Below, piece by piece: positions 1 through 5,262 of a stretch of DNA of 5,503 nucleotides (position 1 is the first letter of the stretch; every line of letters begins with the position of its first letter). A model generated the notes under the pieces. It saw only the letters and a list, made by a program, of their open reading frames with translations, had not been told where the DNA came from and searched no databases. Origin of the DNA: Clostridiales bacterium (lineage in GTDB: Bacteria; Bacillota; Clostridia; Oscillospirales; Acutalibacteraceae); contig JAJQDK010000009.1 of NCBI GenBank assembly GCA_021202245.1, forward strand, positions 1-5,503, in the 5' to 3' direction. The position numbers and the translations under genes are program-made.

Positions 1-8
1 CCTCAGTG

Positions 9-39
9 TTTCAGCGGGAGATTACAAGTCCCGCTGAAA
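9..39. repeat. Perfect 11-bp inverted repeat downstream of dapA
   Basis: TTTCAGCGGGA (9-19) is the exact reverse complement of TCCCGCTGAAA (29-39), leaving a 9-nt loop. A transcript of either strand would form a stable hairpin. It lies about 50 nt past the dapA stop codon, where a transcription terminator or an mRNA 3'-end stabilising stem would be expected. Neither side is followed by a run of T on the reading strand, so it is not a canonical intrinsic terminator. Its function is uncertain; the inverted repeat itself is certain. Confidence 0.6.
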
Positions 40-52
40 TGATGAATGATGC

Positions 53-73
53 CCGCCGCCTTAGAGGCGGAGA
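53..73 (-). repeat. Short GC-rich hairpin, first copy of a repeated motif
   Basis: On the minus strand, just after the dapA stop, the sequence reads TCTCCGCC-TCTAA-GGCGGCGG. CCGCC and GGCGG (66-70 with 56-60) form a 5-bp stem around a 5-nt loop. Nearly the same string occurs on the plus strand at 2329-2350, with one substitution and one inserted A. Together with the hairpin at 9-39 it may mark the 3' end of the asd-dapA transcript. It has no U-tract, so calling it a terminator would be inference. Confidence 0.45.
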
Positions 74-87
74 CATCTTTGCATAAG

Positions 88-990
88 TTATTTTGCATAT
101 TTGCCCAAAAGGTCATATTTGGCAAGACAATCCTTGAGGTTGTGATAGCCGCTTACAGTCATAGGTACAAGCGGAAGCCTGCATTCACCGGCATCAAAGC
201 CGTAAAGATTGACGGCTGTTTTAACGGGAATGGGATTAACATCGCTGAAAAGCTCATTCATAAGCTCAAGATAATGGAAATGAAGCTTTTGAGCAGCCGC
301 AAAGTCATTATCAAGGCAATACTGACAAATTTGATGCATTTCGGCAGGGCAGATATTCGCAAAAACCGAAATAACGCCGAGAGCGCCGAGTGACATAAAC
401 GGCACTGTCTGGTCGTCATTGCCCGAATAAATGTCAAGATTATCTCCGCAAAGCGAACGGATTAAGGCAACCTGAGAGATGTTTCCGCTTGCCTCCTTGG
501 CGGCAACAATGTTGCTGTGCTTGCAAAGCTCCTGATAGGTTTTGGGTTGGATGTTGCAGCCTGTTCTGGAGGGAACATTGTATACAATAATCGGAATATC
601 GACAGCATCCGCAATCACGTTAAAATGCTTAACGAGTCCGTTTTGTGAGGTCTTATTATAGTAGGGCGTTACGCACAAAAGCGCGTCGGCGCCTGTTTTT
701 TGGGCGGATTTTGAGAGCATTACCGCAGTTGAGGTATCGTTGCTGCCCGTTCCTGCAATAACGGGAATTCTGCCGTTGATTTTCTCGGAAACAAAGGAAA
801 GCACCTCGCAATGCTCTTTTTCGGAAAGAGTTGCCGCTTCGCCCGTTGTGCCGCAGGCTATGATAGCGTCTGTTCCGTTTTGGACGTGAAATTCAAGCAG
901 CTCTCCCAAAACATCATAATTTACACTGCCGTCAGAGTTCATAGGCGTTATAATTGCTACGCCCGAACCCGTAAAAATGTGGTCTGACAT
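88..990 (-). CDS. dapA: 4-hydroxy-tetrahydrodipicolinate synthase (DapA)
   Basis: This cytoplasmic enzyme condenses pyruvate with aspartate-4-semialdehyde to give 4-hydroxy-tetrahydrodipicolinate, the first committed step of diaminopimelate and lysine synthesis. The product is 300 aa, close to the usual 290-300 aa of this TIM-barrel, class I aldolase family. Visible motifs are GTTGE at 47-51 (pyruvate carboxylate binding), the Tyr110-Tyr111 pair in VTPYYN, YNVPSRTG with Tyr137 and Arg142, and the Schiff-base Lys165 in AAKEASG. These match E. coli Tyr106/107, Tyr133, Arg138 and Lys161 with a constant offset of 4. The start ATG (988-990) follows a GGAGG site (997-1001) 6 nt upstream. It lies 14 bp after asd, whose product is its substrate, so the two are surely co-transcribed. 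By the same alignment the lysine feedback site has Glu57 and Thr88 in place of E. coli His53 and Glu84, which suggests weak or absent lysine inhibition (inference). Confidence 0.97.
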   Translation of the reverse strand: MSDHIFTGSGVAIITPMNSDGSVNYDVLGELLEFHVQNGTDAIIACGTTGEAATLSEKEHCEVLSFVSEKINGRIPVIAGTGSNDTSTAVMLSKSAQKTGADALLCVTPYYNKTSQNGLVKHFNVIADAVDIPIIVYNVPSRTGCNIQPKTYQELCKHSNIVAAKEASGNISQVALIRSLCGDNLDIYSGNDDQTVPFMSLGALGVISVFANICPAEMHQICQYCLDNDFAAAQKLHFHYLELMNELFSDVNPIPVKTAVNLYGFDAGECRLPLVPMTVSGYHNLKDCLAKYDLLGKYAK

Positions 991-1004
991 AATTTACCTC
1001 CGTA

Positions 1005-2090
1005 TCAATCCATATAGCCCTCGGTGCAAAGCAGCTCGGCAAGTAATACCGCACCGCCTGCTGCGCCTCTGAGGGTGTTGTGCGACATACATACAAATTT
1101 GTAGTCGTACTGAGTGTCTTCTCTTAATCTTCCTACCGAAACAGCCATACCGTTTTCAAGATTTCTCTCTGTTTTAATCTGAGGACGATCGGGTTCGGTA
1201 AAATAATGGAGGAACTGCTTGGGGGCGCTCGGAAGCTTCATCTCCTGAGCTTTGCCGCTGTAATTCTCCCAAATATTGATAATTTCATCAACCGACGGCT
1301 TCTTTACTCCGTCCTTAAACGACATAAACACCGCAGCGGTGTGTCCGTCCGAAACAGGAACACGCAGGCACTGAGAGGTAATAGAAATATCGTCCGTATT
1401 GACAATCTCTCCGCCTTCAATTCGTCCCCAAATTTTGAGTGGCTCTTTCTCGGATTTTTCCTCTTCGCCGCCGATATAAGGAATGACATTATCTATAATA
1501 TCGGGCCAGGTTTTAAAGGTTTTTCCCGCACCGGAGATTGCCTGATATGTGCAGGCAAGCACCTTATTCACACCGAGCTGTTTAAGGGGATGAATTGCCG
1601 GAACATAGCTCTGCAGCGAACAGTTTGATTTTACCGCAACAAAGCCCTTTCGTGTTCCGAGTCTTTTCCTCTGCGCATCAATAATTTTGATATGATCTGC
1701 GTTAATTTCAGGAATTACCATAGGCACATCCGGTGTAAAGCGGTGAGCGGAATTGTTTGAAACAATGGGACATTCAGCCTTTGCGTATTTTTCCTCAAGC
1801 GCTTTGATTTCATCCTTTTTCATATTTACCGCGCAGAAGCAGAAGTCAGCCCTTGAAGCAACCTCTTCAACATTATCTGCATCTAAAATAACCATATTCC
1901 TGTATTTTTCGGGAAGCTCACAGGTCATATGCCATCTTCCCTCAACGGTTTCGGCATAGGTCTTTCCCGCGCTTCTTGCGCTTGCCGCAAGCGCTGTCAC
2001 CTCAAACCAGGGGTGGTTTTCAAGCAAAAGCGCAAAGCGCTGACCGACCATACCCGTTGCGCCGATAATACCTACCTTATACTTCTTCAT
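1005..2090 (-). CDS. asd: Aspartate-semialdehyde dehydrogenase, archaeal/fungal type
   Basis: This enzyme reduces aspartyl-4-phosphate with NADPH to aspartate-4-semialdehyde, the branch point to diaminopimelate/lysine, threonine and methionine. The product is 361 aa. Residues 1-20 hold the Rossmann nucleotide-binding loop GATGMVGQRF (10-19). The catalytic Cys157 is in KSNCSLQ (154-160). AISGAGK lies at 184-190, and the substrate-binding Arg243 and acid/base His250 are in RVPVSDGH (243-250). The signatures PWFEVTALAASARSAGK, VPMVIPEINADH, DRPQ and SHNTLRGAAGG are those of the archaeal/fungal-type branch (as in Methanocaldococcus), not the E. coli or Bacillus type. The frame is open upstream to 2231, but the ATG at 2088-2090 is chosen because a GGAGG site sits 7 nt before it and the Rossmann fold starts directly there. 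It is the first gene of the asd-dapA operon and ends in TGA just before the dapA ribosome binding site. Confidence 0.96.
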   Translation of the reverse strand: MKKYKVGIIGATGMVGQRFALLLENHPWFEVTALAASARSAGKTYAETVEGRWHMTCELPEKYRNMVILDADNVEEVASRADFCFCAVNMKKDEIKALEEKYAKAECPIVSNNSAHRFTPDVPMVIPEINADHIKIIDAQRKRLGTRKGFVAVKSNCSLQSYVPAIHPLKQLGVNKVLACTYQAISGAGKTFKTWPDIIDNVIPYIGGEEEKSEKEPLKIWGRIEGGEIVNTDDISITSQCLRVPVSDGHTAAVFMSFKDGVKKPSVDEIINIWENYSGKAQEMKLPSAPKQFLHYFTEPDRPQIKTERNLENGMAVSVGRLREDTQYDYKFVCMSHNTLRGAAGGAVLLAELLCTEGYMD

Positions 2091-2097
2091 AATAAAT

Positions 2098-2102
2098 CCT
2101 CC
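2098..2102 (-). promoter_or_regulatory. asd ribosome binding site (decides the start)
   Basis: The minus strand reads GGAGG, then 7 nt, then ATG at 2090. This spacing fixes the start at the protein beginning MKKYKVGIIGATG and excludes the 47-residue upstream extension of the same open frame, which has low-complexity leader-like codons and no homology that I recognise. Confidence 0.9.
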
Positions 2103-2148
2103 GAATTTAACAATTTTTTTAAAAAGCAGTTGCCTTATTCGTTCAAAT

Positions 2149-2178
2149 ATTATATTATAACTTATGGCGTTACGGCAA
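2149..2178 (-). promoter_or_regulatory. Possible proximal asd promoter (P2)
   Basis: On the minus strand, TTGCCG (2178-2173) is followed after 18 nt by a perfect TATAAT (2154-2149). An overlapping second TATAAT lies 5 nt upstream (2159-2154), but its spacing to that -35 is only 13 nt. This promoter would give a leader of about 50 nt. The -35 matches consensus at four of six bases. It competes with the more distal promoter at 2250-2279; the sequence alone does not say which is used. Confidence 0.45.
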
Positions 2179-2211
2179 GCACCTTGTTTGAGAAACAGCG
2201 TGCCGAAAGCC
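2166..2211 (-). other. Foldable segment in the asd 5' leader
   Basis: Read on the minus strand, this segment can fold as a three-tier stem. GGC/GCC lies at the base (2209-2211 with 2166-2168). Next comes CGGCA/TGCCG (2201-2205 with 2173-2177), a CGC/GTG step with one G-U pair, and a terminal TGTTT/AAACA hairpin (2193-2197 with 2185-2189). The G-U pair makes the fold better on the asd transcript than on the opposite strand. It would be transcribed only from the distal promoter at 2250-2279. I cannot match it to the lysine riboswitch, T-box or any other known riboswitch, so its role is unknown. Confidence 0.4.
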
Positions 2212-2249
2212 GAGCCGCAATAAATATGCATACTGCTGTACTAACTTAT

Positions 2250-2279
2250 AATATACCATAGATACAGCGGTAATGTCAA
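2250..2279 (-). promoter_or_regulatory. Distal asd promoter (P1)
   Basis: The minus strand has a perfect TTGACA -35 box (2279-2274), an 18-nt spacer and a TATATT -10 box (2255-2250). Transcription would start near 2243 and leave a leader of about 150 nt before asd. This is a good sigma-70/SigA-type match and the best candidate for driving the asd-dapA operon. Confidence 0.65.
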
Positions 2280-2300
2280 TTATTTTACCGAGCAGTATTT

Positions 2301-2306
2301 TATAAT
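2301..2306 (+). promoter_or_regulatory. Possible -10 box for queA
   Basis: A perfect TATAAT lies about 118 nt before the queA start, but no recognisable -35 box sits 16-18 nt upstream of it and there is no TGn extension. It would place the two hairpins at 2330-2392 inside the queA leader. This is a weak call; the region is AT-rich and such hexamers arise by chance. Confidence 0.25.
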
Positions 2307-2329
2307 TTTTAACCTAAGCCGCAAAAGCT

Positions 2330-2360
2330 CTCCGCCCCTAAAGGCGGCGGAGGTGTTTTA
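2330..2360 (+). terminator. Terminator-like hairpin upstream of queA
   Basis: CTCCGCC (2330-2336) pairs with GGCGGAG (2346-2352). Inside, CC/GG (2337-2338 with 2343-2344) closes a TAAA loop with one bulged C. The plus strand continues GTGTTTTATT, a short U-rich tail. No plus-strand gene precedes it in the window, because asd is divergent. It therefore could act as an attenuator in the queA leader, or stop readthrough from an antisense transcript. It is the second copy of the motif seen at 53-73. Confidence 0.45.
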
Positions 2361-2364
2361 TTGA

Positions 2365-2392
2365 GCAAGCGGCGATCGGTCGGAACGCTTGC
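2365..2392 (+). other. Hairpin in the queA leader
   Basis: GCAAGCG (2365-2371) is the exact complement of CGCTTGC (2386-2392), with a 14-nt loop containing CGATCGGTCGG. An alternative 5-bp pairing, AGCGG (2368-2372) with CCGCT (2393-2397), uses overlapping bases. The stem ends 20 nt before the queA ribosome binding site GAGG (2413-2416). It may be a leader structure, but I recognise no preQ1 riboswitch motif in it. Confidence 0.4.
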
Positions 2393-2423
2393 CCGCTAAT
2401 AATTATTCTTGTGAGGAATTATA

Positions 2424-3449
2424 ATGAAAACAAGTGATTTTTACTACGATTTACCCGATGAGCTGATTGCTCAAACTCCCGTTGAACCGAGGGACAGCTC
2501 CCGACTTCTTGTTTTGGGAAGAAGCAGCGGAAAAATTGAGCATAAGCATTTTTATGATATTATTGACTTTCTGAACCCCGGAGATTTGCTTGTGGCTAAC
2601 GACTCAAGAGTTTTGCCTGCGAGGATTTACGGAATAAAGGATGAAACAGGCGCAAGAGTGGAATTTTTGCTGTTAAAGCAAATTGCCGGTAACCGCTGGG
2701 AAACACTGTGCAAGCCCGGCAAAAAGGCAAAAATCGGAACAAAATTCACCTTTGGCGGCGGCTTGCTGAGAGCGACTGTTGCCGACATTGGGGACGACGG
2801 AAACAGAATTGTGGATTTTGAATGTGACGAAAACTTCTTTGCAGCGCTGGATAAAATCGGGCAAATGCCTCTTCCCCCTTACATTACCGAGGAATTAAAG
2901 GACAGGGAGCGCTATCAGACGGTTTACAGCAATGAATTGGGCTCCGCAGCCGCACCGACAGCCGGTCTGCACTTTACAACCGAGCTTATGGACAAAATAA
3001 AGGCAAAGGGCGTCAACATAGCCTACGTAACGCTTCACGTCGGACTGGGAACATTTCGTCCGGTTAAGGTTGACGATGTTACAAAGCACAAAATGCACAG
3101 CGAGCATTACGAAATTCCCGCTCAAACCGCCGAGCTTATCAACAGGACCAAAGAAAGCGGCGGACGTATAATAGCTGTCGGGACTACTTCGTGCCGAACG
3201 CTTGAAAGCGTTGCCTCGCTTTACGGAGAGATTAAAGCCTGCGACGGCTTTACCGATATTTTTATTTATCCGGGGTATGAATTCAAGGTGCTTGACGGAC
3301 TTATTACAAATTTTCATCTGCCCGAAAGCACGCTTATTATGCTGGTTTCCGCCTTTGCCGGCTACGACAATATTATGAACGCCTACAAAACCGCCGTTGA
3401 GGAGAAATACAGATTTTTCTCATTCGGCGACGCAATGTTTATATCATAG
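2424..3449 (+). CDS. queA: S-adenosylmethionine:tRNA ribosyltransferase-isomerase (QueA)
   Basis: QueA transfers and rearranges the ribosyl part of S-adenosylmethionine onto preQ1 at tRNA position 34, making epoxyqueuosine. The product is 341 aa, normal for the family. Conserved blocks in order are LIAQTPVEPRDSSRLLV (14-30), NDSRVLPARI (59-68), GSAAAPTAGLHFT (173-185), HVGLGTFRPV (205-214), MHSEHYEI (224-231), VGTTSCRTLES (252-262), TDIFIYPGY (277-285), a LITNFHLPESTLIMLVSAFAG-type block (293-313) and FFSFGDAM (331-338). The start ATG follows a GAGG site with 7 nt spacing. tgt starts 10 bp after its TAG stop, so the two form an operon for consecutive steps of queuosine synthesis. The protein looks complete, with no missing block. 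Confidence 0.97.
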   Translation: MKTSDFYYDLPDELIAQTPVEPRDSSRLLVLGRSSGKIEHKHFYDIIDFLNPGDLLVANDSRVLPARIYGIKDETGARVEFLLLKQIAGNRWETLCKPGKKAKIGTKFTFGGGLLRATVADIGDDGNRIVDFECDENFFAALDKIGQMPLPPYITEELKDRERYQTVYSNELGSAAAPTAGLHFTTELMDKIKAKGVNIAYVTLHVGLGTFRPVKVDDVTKHKMHSEHYEIPAQTAELINRTKESGGRIIAVGTTSCRTLESVASLYGEIKACDGFTDIFIYPGYEFKVLDGLITNFHLPESTLIMLVSAFAGYDNIMNAYKTAVEEKYRFFSFGDAMFIS

Positions 3450-3455
3450 AGGAGG
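3450..3455 (+). promoter_or_regulatory. tgt ribosome binding site (decides the start)
   Basis: A perfect AGGAGG lies immediately after the queA stop codon (3447-3449) and 4 nt before the ATG at 3460. It supports a Tgt protein starting MFKVIKQEG rather than an in-frame ATG at 3397 that lies inside queA. Confidence 0.85.
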
Positions 3456-3459
3456 ATAT

Positions 3460-4590
3460 ATGTTTAAGGTAATCAAGCAGGAGGGACAGGCACGCCGAGG
3501 AGAATTTGTCACACCTCACGGAACCATTCAGACGCCCGCCTTTATGAATGTTGCAACCTGCGGCGCAATCAAGGGCGCTGTGTCGGCCCTTGACCTAAAG
3601 GATATTAAATGTCAGGTTCAGCTGTGCAATACATATCATCTGCATTTACGTCCGGGAGATACCAAGGTTAAGCAAATGGGCGGCCTTCACAAATTCACTC
3701 GCTGGGACGGTCCCATACTGACGGCCAGCGGCGGATTTCAGGTGTTTTCCCTAGCAAGGCTGAAAAATATTAAGGAGGAGGGAGTGTATTTTAATTCCCA
3801 CATTGACGGAAGAAAAATATTTATGGGACCCGAAGAAAGTATGCAGATTCAATCAAATCTCGGTTCTACAATCGCCATGGCTTTTGATGAGTGCGTTGAA
3901 AATCCCTCGCCGTATGATTATACAAAAAACAGTATCGAAAGAACTACACGCTGGCTTAAAAGATGTATTGCCGAAATGAACAAGCTTAAGGGGCTTGACG
4001 ATACCCTAAACAAGGAGCAAATGCTGTTTGCGATAAATCAGGGCGGTATCTATGAGGATTTGCGAATTGAGCATATGAAGGAAATTGCCGAGCTTAATCT
4101 TGACGGCTATGCAATAGGCGGTCTTGCTGTGGGCGAGCCTGCGAAAACGATGTATCAAATTATTGAAGCCGTTGAGCCGTATGCGCCTAAGGACAAAATC
4201 CGCTATCTTATGGGAGTGGGCACTCCCGTAAATATTCTTGAAAGCGTAGCAAGAGGAGTTGACCTGTTCGACTGCGTAATGCCGAGCCGAAACGCGCGGC
4301 ACGGTCAGCTTTTTACGTGGGACGGCGTAAGAAATCTGAACAACGCAAAATACGAAACCGACGAAAGACCCATTGATGAGCATTGCGGCTGCCCCGTTTG
4401 TCAAAGCTTTTCGAGAGCATATATCAGGCATCTGCTTAAGAGCGGAGAAATGCTGGGTATGCGCCTTGCGGTGCTTCACAACCTGTATTTTTATAATAAC
4501 CTGACGGAGGTTATACGTGAAAAGCTTGATGAAGGCGCCTACACGGAGTTTTACGAAAAATACAAAAGCATTTTAGGCGTGAGAATTTAA
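3460..4590 (+). CDS. tgt: tRNA-guanine(34) transglycosylase (Tgt), catalytic-motif variant
   Basis: Bacterial Tgt replaces guanine at the wobble position of GUN-anticodon tRNAs (Asp, Asn, His, Tyr) with preQ1, the substrate that QueA then modifies. The product is 376 aa, a usual length. The nucleophile Asp271 is in LFDCVMPSRNARHG (269-282). The zinc site is Cys309, Cys311, Cys314 and His340. Base-recognition residues include Asp143 and Cys145 in AFDEC, Gln194 in NQGG, and GGLAVGE (220-226). The Val and Cys fit the preQ1-using bacterial type rather than the queuine-using eukaryotic one. Odd: the family motif DSGGFQ reads ASGGFQ here (Ala89, codon GCC 3724-3726), at the place of the conserved Asp (E. 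coli Asp89, Zymomonas Asp102) known to be needed for catalysis. A one-base change from GAC would explain it. The rest of the frame shows no decay. The TAA stop lies inside a predicted stem (4586-4668). Confidence 0.94.
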   Translation: MFKVIKQEGQARRGEFVTPHGTIQTPAFMNVATCGAIKGAVSALDLKDIKCQVQLCNTYHLHLRPGDTKVKQMGGLHKFTRWDGPILTASGGFQVFSLARLKNIKEEGVYFNSHIDGRKIFMGPEESMQIQSNLGSTIAMAFDECVENPSPYDYTKNSIERTTRWLKRCIAEMNKLKGLDDTLNKEQMLFAINQGGIYEDLRIEHMKEIAELNLDGYAIGGLAVGEPAKTMYQIIEAVEPYAPKDKIRYLMGVGTPVNILESVARGVDLFDCVMPSRNARHGQLFTWDGVRNLNNAKYETDERPIDEHCGCPVCQSFSRAYIRHLLKSGEMLGMRLAVLHNLYFYNNLTEVIREKLDEGAYTEFYEKYKSILGVRI

Positions 4591-4668
4591 TCTGAGGGGC
4601 GTTTGCTCCTGCTGCTGCAATCTTTGCTGCGAAATTAAGCAAGGCAAATCCGCTTAAGTCAGATTAAA
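4586..4668. other. 83-nt foldable element spanning the tgt stop and spacer
   Basis: TTTAATCTGA (4586-4595) is the exact reverse complement of TCAGATTAAA (4659-4668). Inside, GCG (4599-4601) pairs with CGC (4651-4653), TTTGC (4602-4606) with GCAAA (4644-4648), and TTGCT (4624-4628) with AGCAA (4638-4642). The result is one long rod. No U-tract follows on the plus strand (it is A-rich), so it is not a standard terminator for tgt. Possible explanations are an mRNA 3'-end stem, a structured RNA, or a small non-coding repeat inserted at the gene end. The tgt stop codon is part of the left arm. Confidence 0.45.
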
Positions 4669-4689
4669 AAATTTATGTAAAAAAACATC

Positions 4690-4718
4690 TTGCAAGATTA
4701 TGCCAAAACTGATATAAT
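4690..4718 (+). promoter_or_regulatory. yajC promoter
   Basis: TTGCAA (4690-4695), a 17-nt spacer and a perfect TATAAT (4713-4718) make a strong SigA-type promoter. Transcription would start near 4725, about 23 nt before the yajC start. It gives yajC and the following gene a start independent of queA-tgt. Confidence 0.7.
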
Positions 4719-4731
4719 CAATATATTATAT

Positions 4732-4738
4732 GAAAGGA
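4732..4738 (+). promoter_or_regulatory. yajC ribosome binding site (decides the start)
   Basis: GAAAGGA is followed by three in-frame candidates nearby. The ATG at 4730 overlaps the site, the ATG at 4739 abuts it, and the ATG at 4748 lies 9 nt downstream. Only the last has workable spacing, so YajC most likely starts MINLTPI. Confidence 0.75.
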
Positions 4739-4747
4739 ATGAATATT

Positions 4748-5182
4748 ATGATAAACTTAACACCTATTACTGCTGCAGATACAACAACGACCAATTCTTC
4801 ATCTTATATATGGATGATTGCGATTTATGTTTTGATTTTTGCCGCTCTCTACTTCTTTCTTATAAGACCTAATTCCAAAAAGAAAAAAGAAGAGGTAGAG
4901 CTGAGAAACTCGCTTGAAATCGGCGATGAAATAACAACCATCGGCGGTATTATGGGCAGAGTTGTTGCCATTAAGGACGACGAGGACGCTATTATTATTG
5001 AAAGCGGCTCCGACAGAGTTAAGATGAAGTTCAAAAAATGGTGCATCTCTACGGTAGATACCGTCAAGGATAAGCCCGCAGACGAGCAGCCCGAAAAGAA
5101 AAGCTTTTTCGGTTCTAAAAAGAAAGACAAGAACAAAATCACAGATACCGCTTCCGCTGCTGAAGCCGATATTGAAAAATAA
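4748..5182 (+). CDS. yajC: Preprotein translocase accessory subunit YajC
   Basis: YajC is a small inner-membrane protein that associates with SecDF and the SecYEG channel during protein export. The product is 144 aa. A short polar N-terminus rich in Thr and Ser (11-19) leads to one transmembrane helix (about 20-38). The family signature YFFLIRPNSKKKKEE follows (35-49), then the conserved GDEITTIGGIMGRVV (59-73) of the small cytoplasmic domain. The C-terminal tail from about 105 is highly charged, rich in Lys, Asp and Glu, and probably disordered, which makes the protein longer than the typical 85-110 aa. The start is set by the GAAAGGA site. Following queA-tgt is the usual gene order in bacteria, where secD/secF often come next; here a small membrane protein follows instead. 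It has its own promoter, and an intrinsic-terminator-type hairpin lies after it. Confidence 0.93.
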   Translation: MINLTPITAADTTTTNSSSYIWMIAIYVLIFAALYFFLIRPNSKKKKEEVELRNSLEIGDEITTIGGIMGRVVAIKDDEDAIIIESGSDRVKMKFKKWCISTVDTVKDKPADEQPEKKSFFGSKKKDKNKITDTASAAEADIEK

Positions 5183-5197
5183 ATAAGTATTTATTTC

Positions 5198-5262
5198 ATC
5201 TCCCCCGAATATAATTTAAGTAATTACTGTTGCTTGACAGATTGTATTCGGGGGGGATTTTT
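5198..5262 (+). terminator. Terminator-type hairpin after yajC, overlapping the next ribosome binding site
   Basis: ATCTCCCCCGAATA (5198-5211) pairs with TATTCGGGGGGGAT (5245-5258) over 14 bp with one G-U pair. The stem can extend inward to 5217/5239 with two more G-U pairs. TTTTT (5258-5262) follows directly, as in an intrinsic terminator. The right arm's G-run (5250-5256) is also the only Shine-Dalgarno-like sequence for the gene starting at 5263. The same structure may therefore both attenuate transcription and hide that gene's translation start. Confidence 0.75.

Noticed and set aside
9..39. A tRNA T-arm look-alike (CGGGA...AAGTCCCG)
   Set aside because: The loop is 9 nt rather than 7, and no acceptor, D or anticodon arm can be laid out around it.
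2091..2231. A 47-residue N-terminal extension of Asd
   Set aside because: The GGAGG site and the start of the Rossmann fold place the start at 2090. The extension overlaps the promoter and leader.
1929..2261. A 110-codon plus-strand frame over the asd 5' end and leader
   Set aside because: It is antisense to the asd N-terminus, has no ribosome binding site and resembles no protein I know.
2330..2392. A preQ1 riboswitch upstream of queA
   Set aside because: I see no compact pseudoknot with the expected A-rich tail, and these riboswitches usually precede preQ1 synthesis or transport genes. The two stems look like simple hairpins.
4006..4479. A 157-codon open frame on the minus strand, antisense to tgt
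   Set aside because: It lies wholly within the well-supported tgt gene, has no recognisable domain and is a typical shadow frame. The same applies to the antisense frames at 46-393, 1206-1628, 2895-3317 and 4849-5142.
5177..5196. AT-only inverted repeat AAATAAATA/TATTTATTT overlapping the yajC stop
   Set aside because: All pairs are A-T with a very small loop, so it is weak. The strong stem just downstream explains termination better.
5234..5262. A promoter for the last gene using TTGACA at 5234-5239
   Set aside because: At 17-nt spacing the -10 position reads ATTTTT, a poor match, and the start would fall at the ATG itself. The hexamer is in the hairpin loop.
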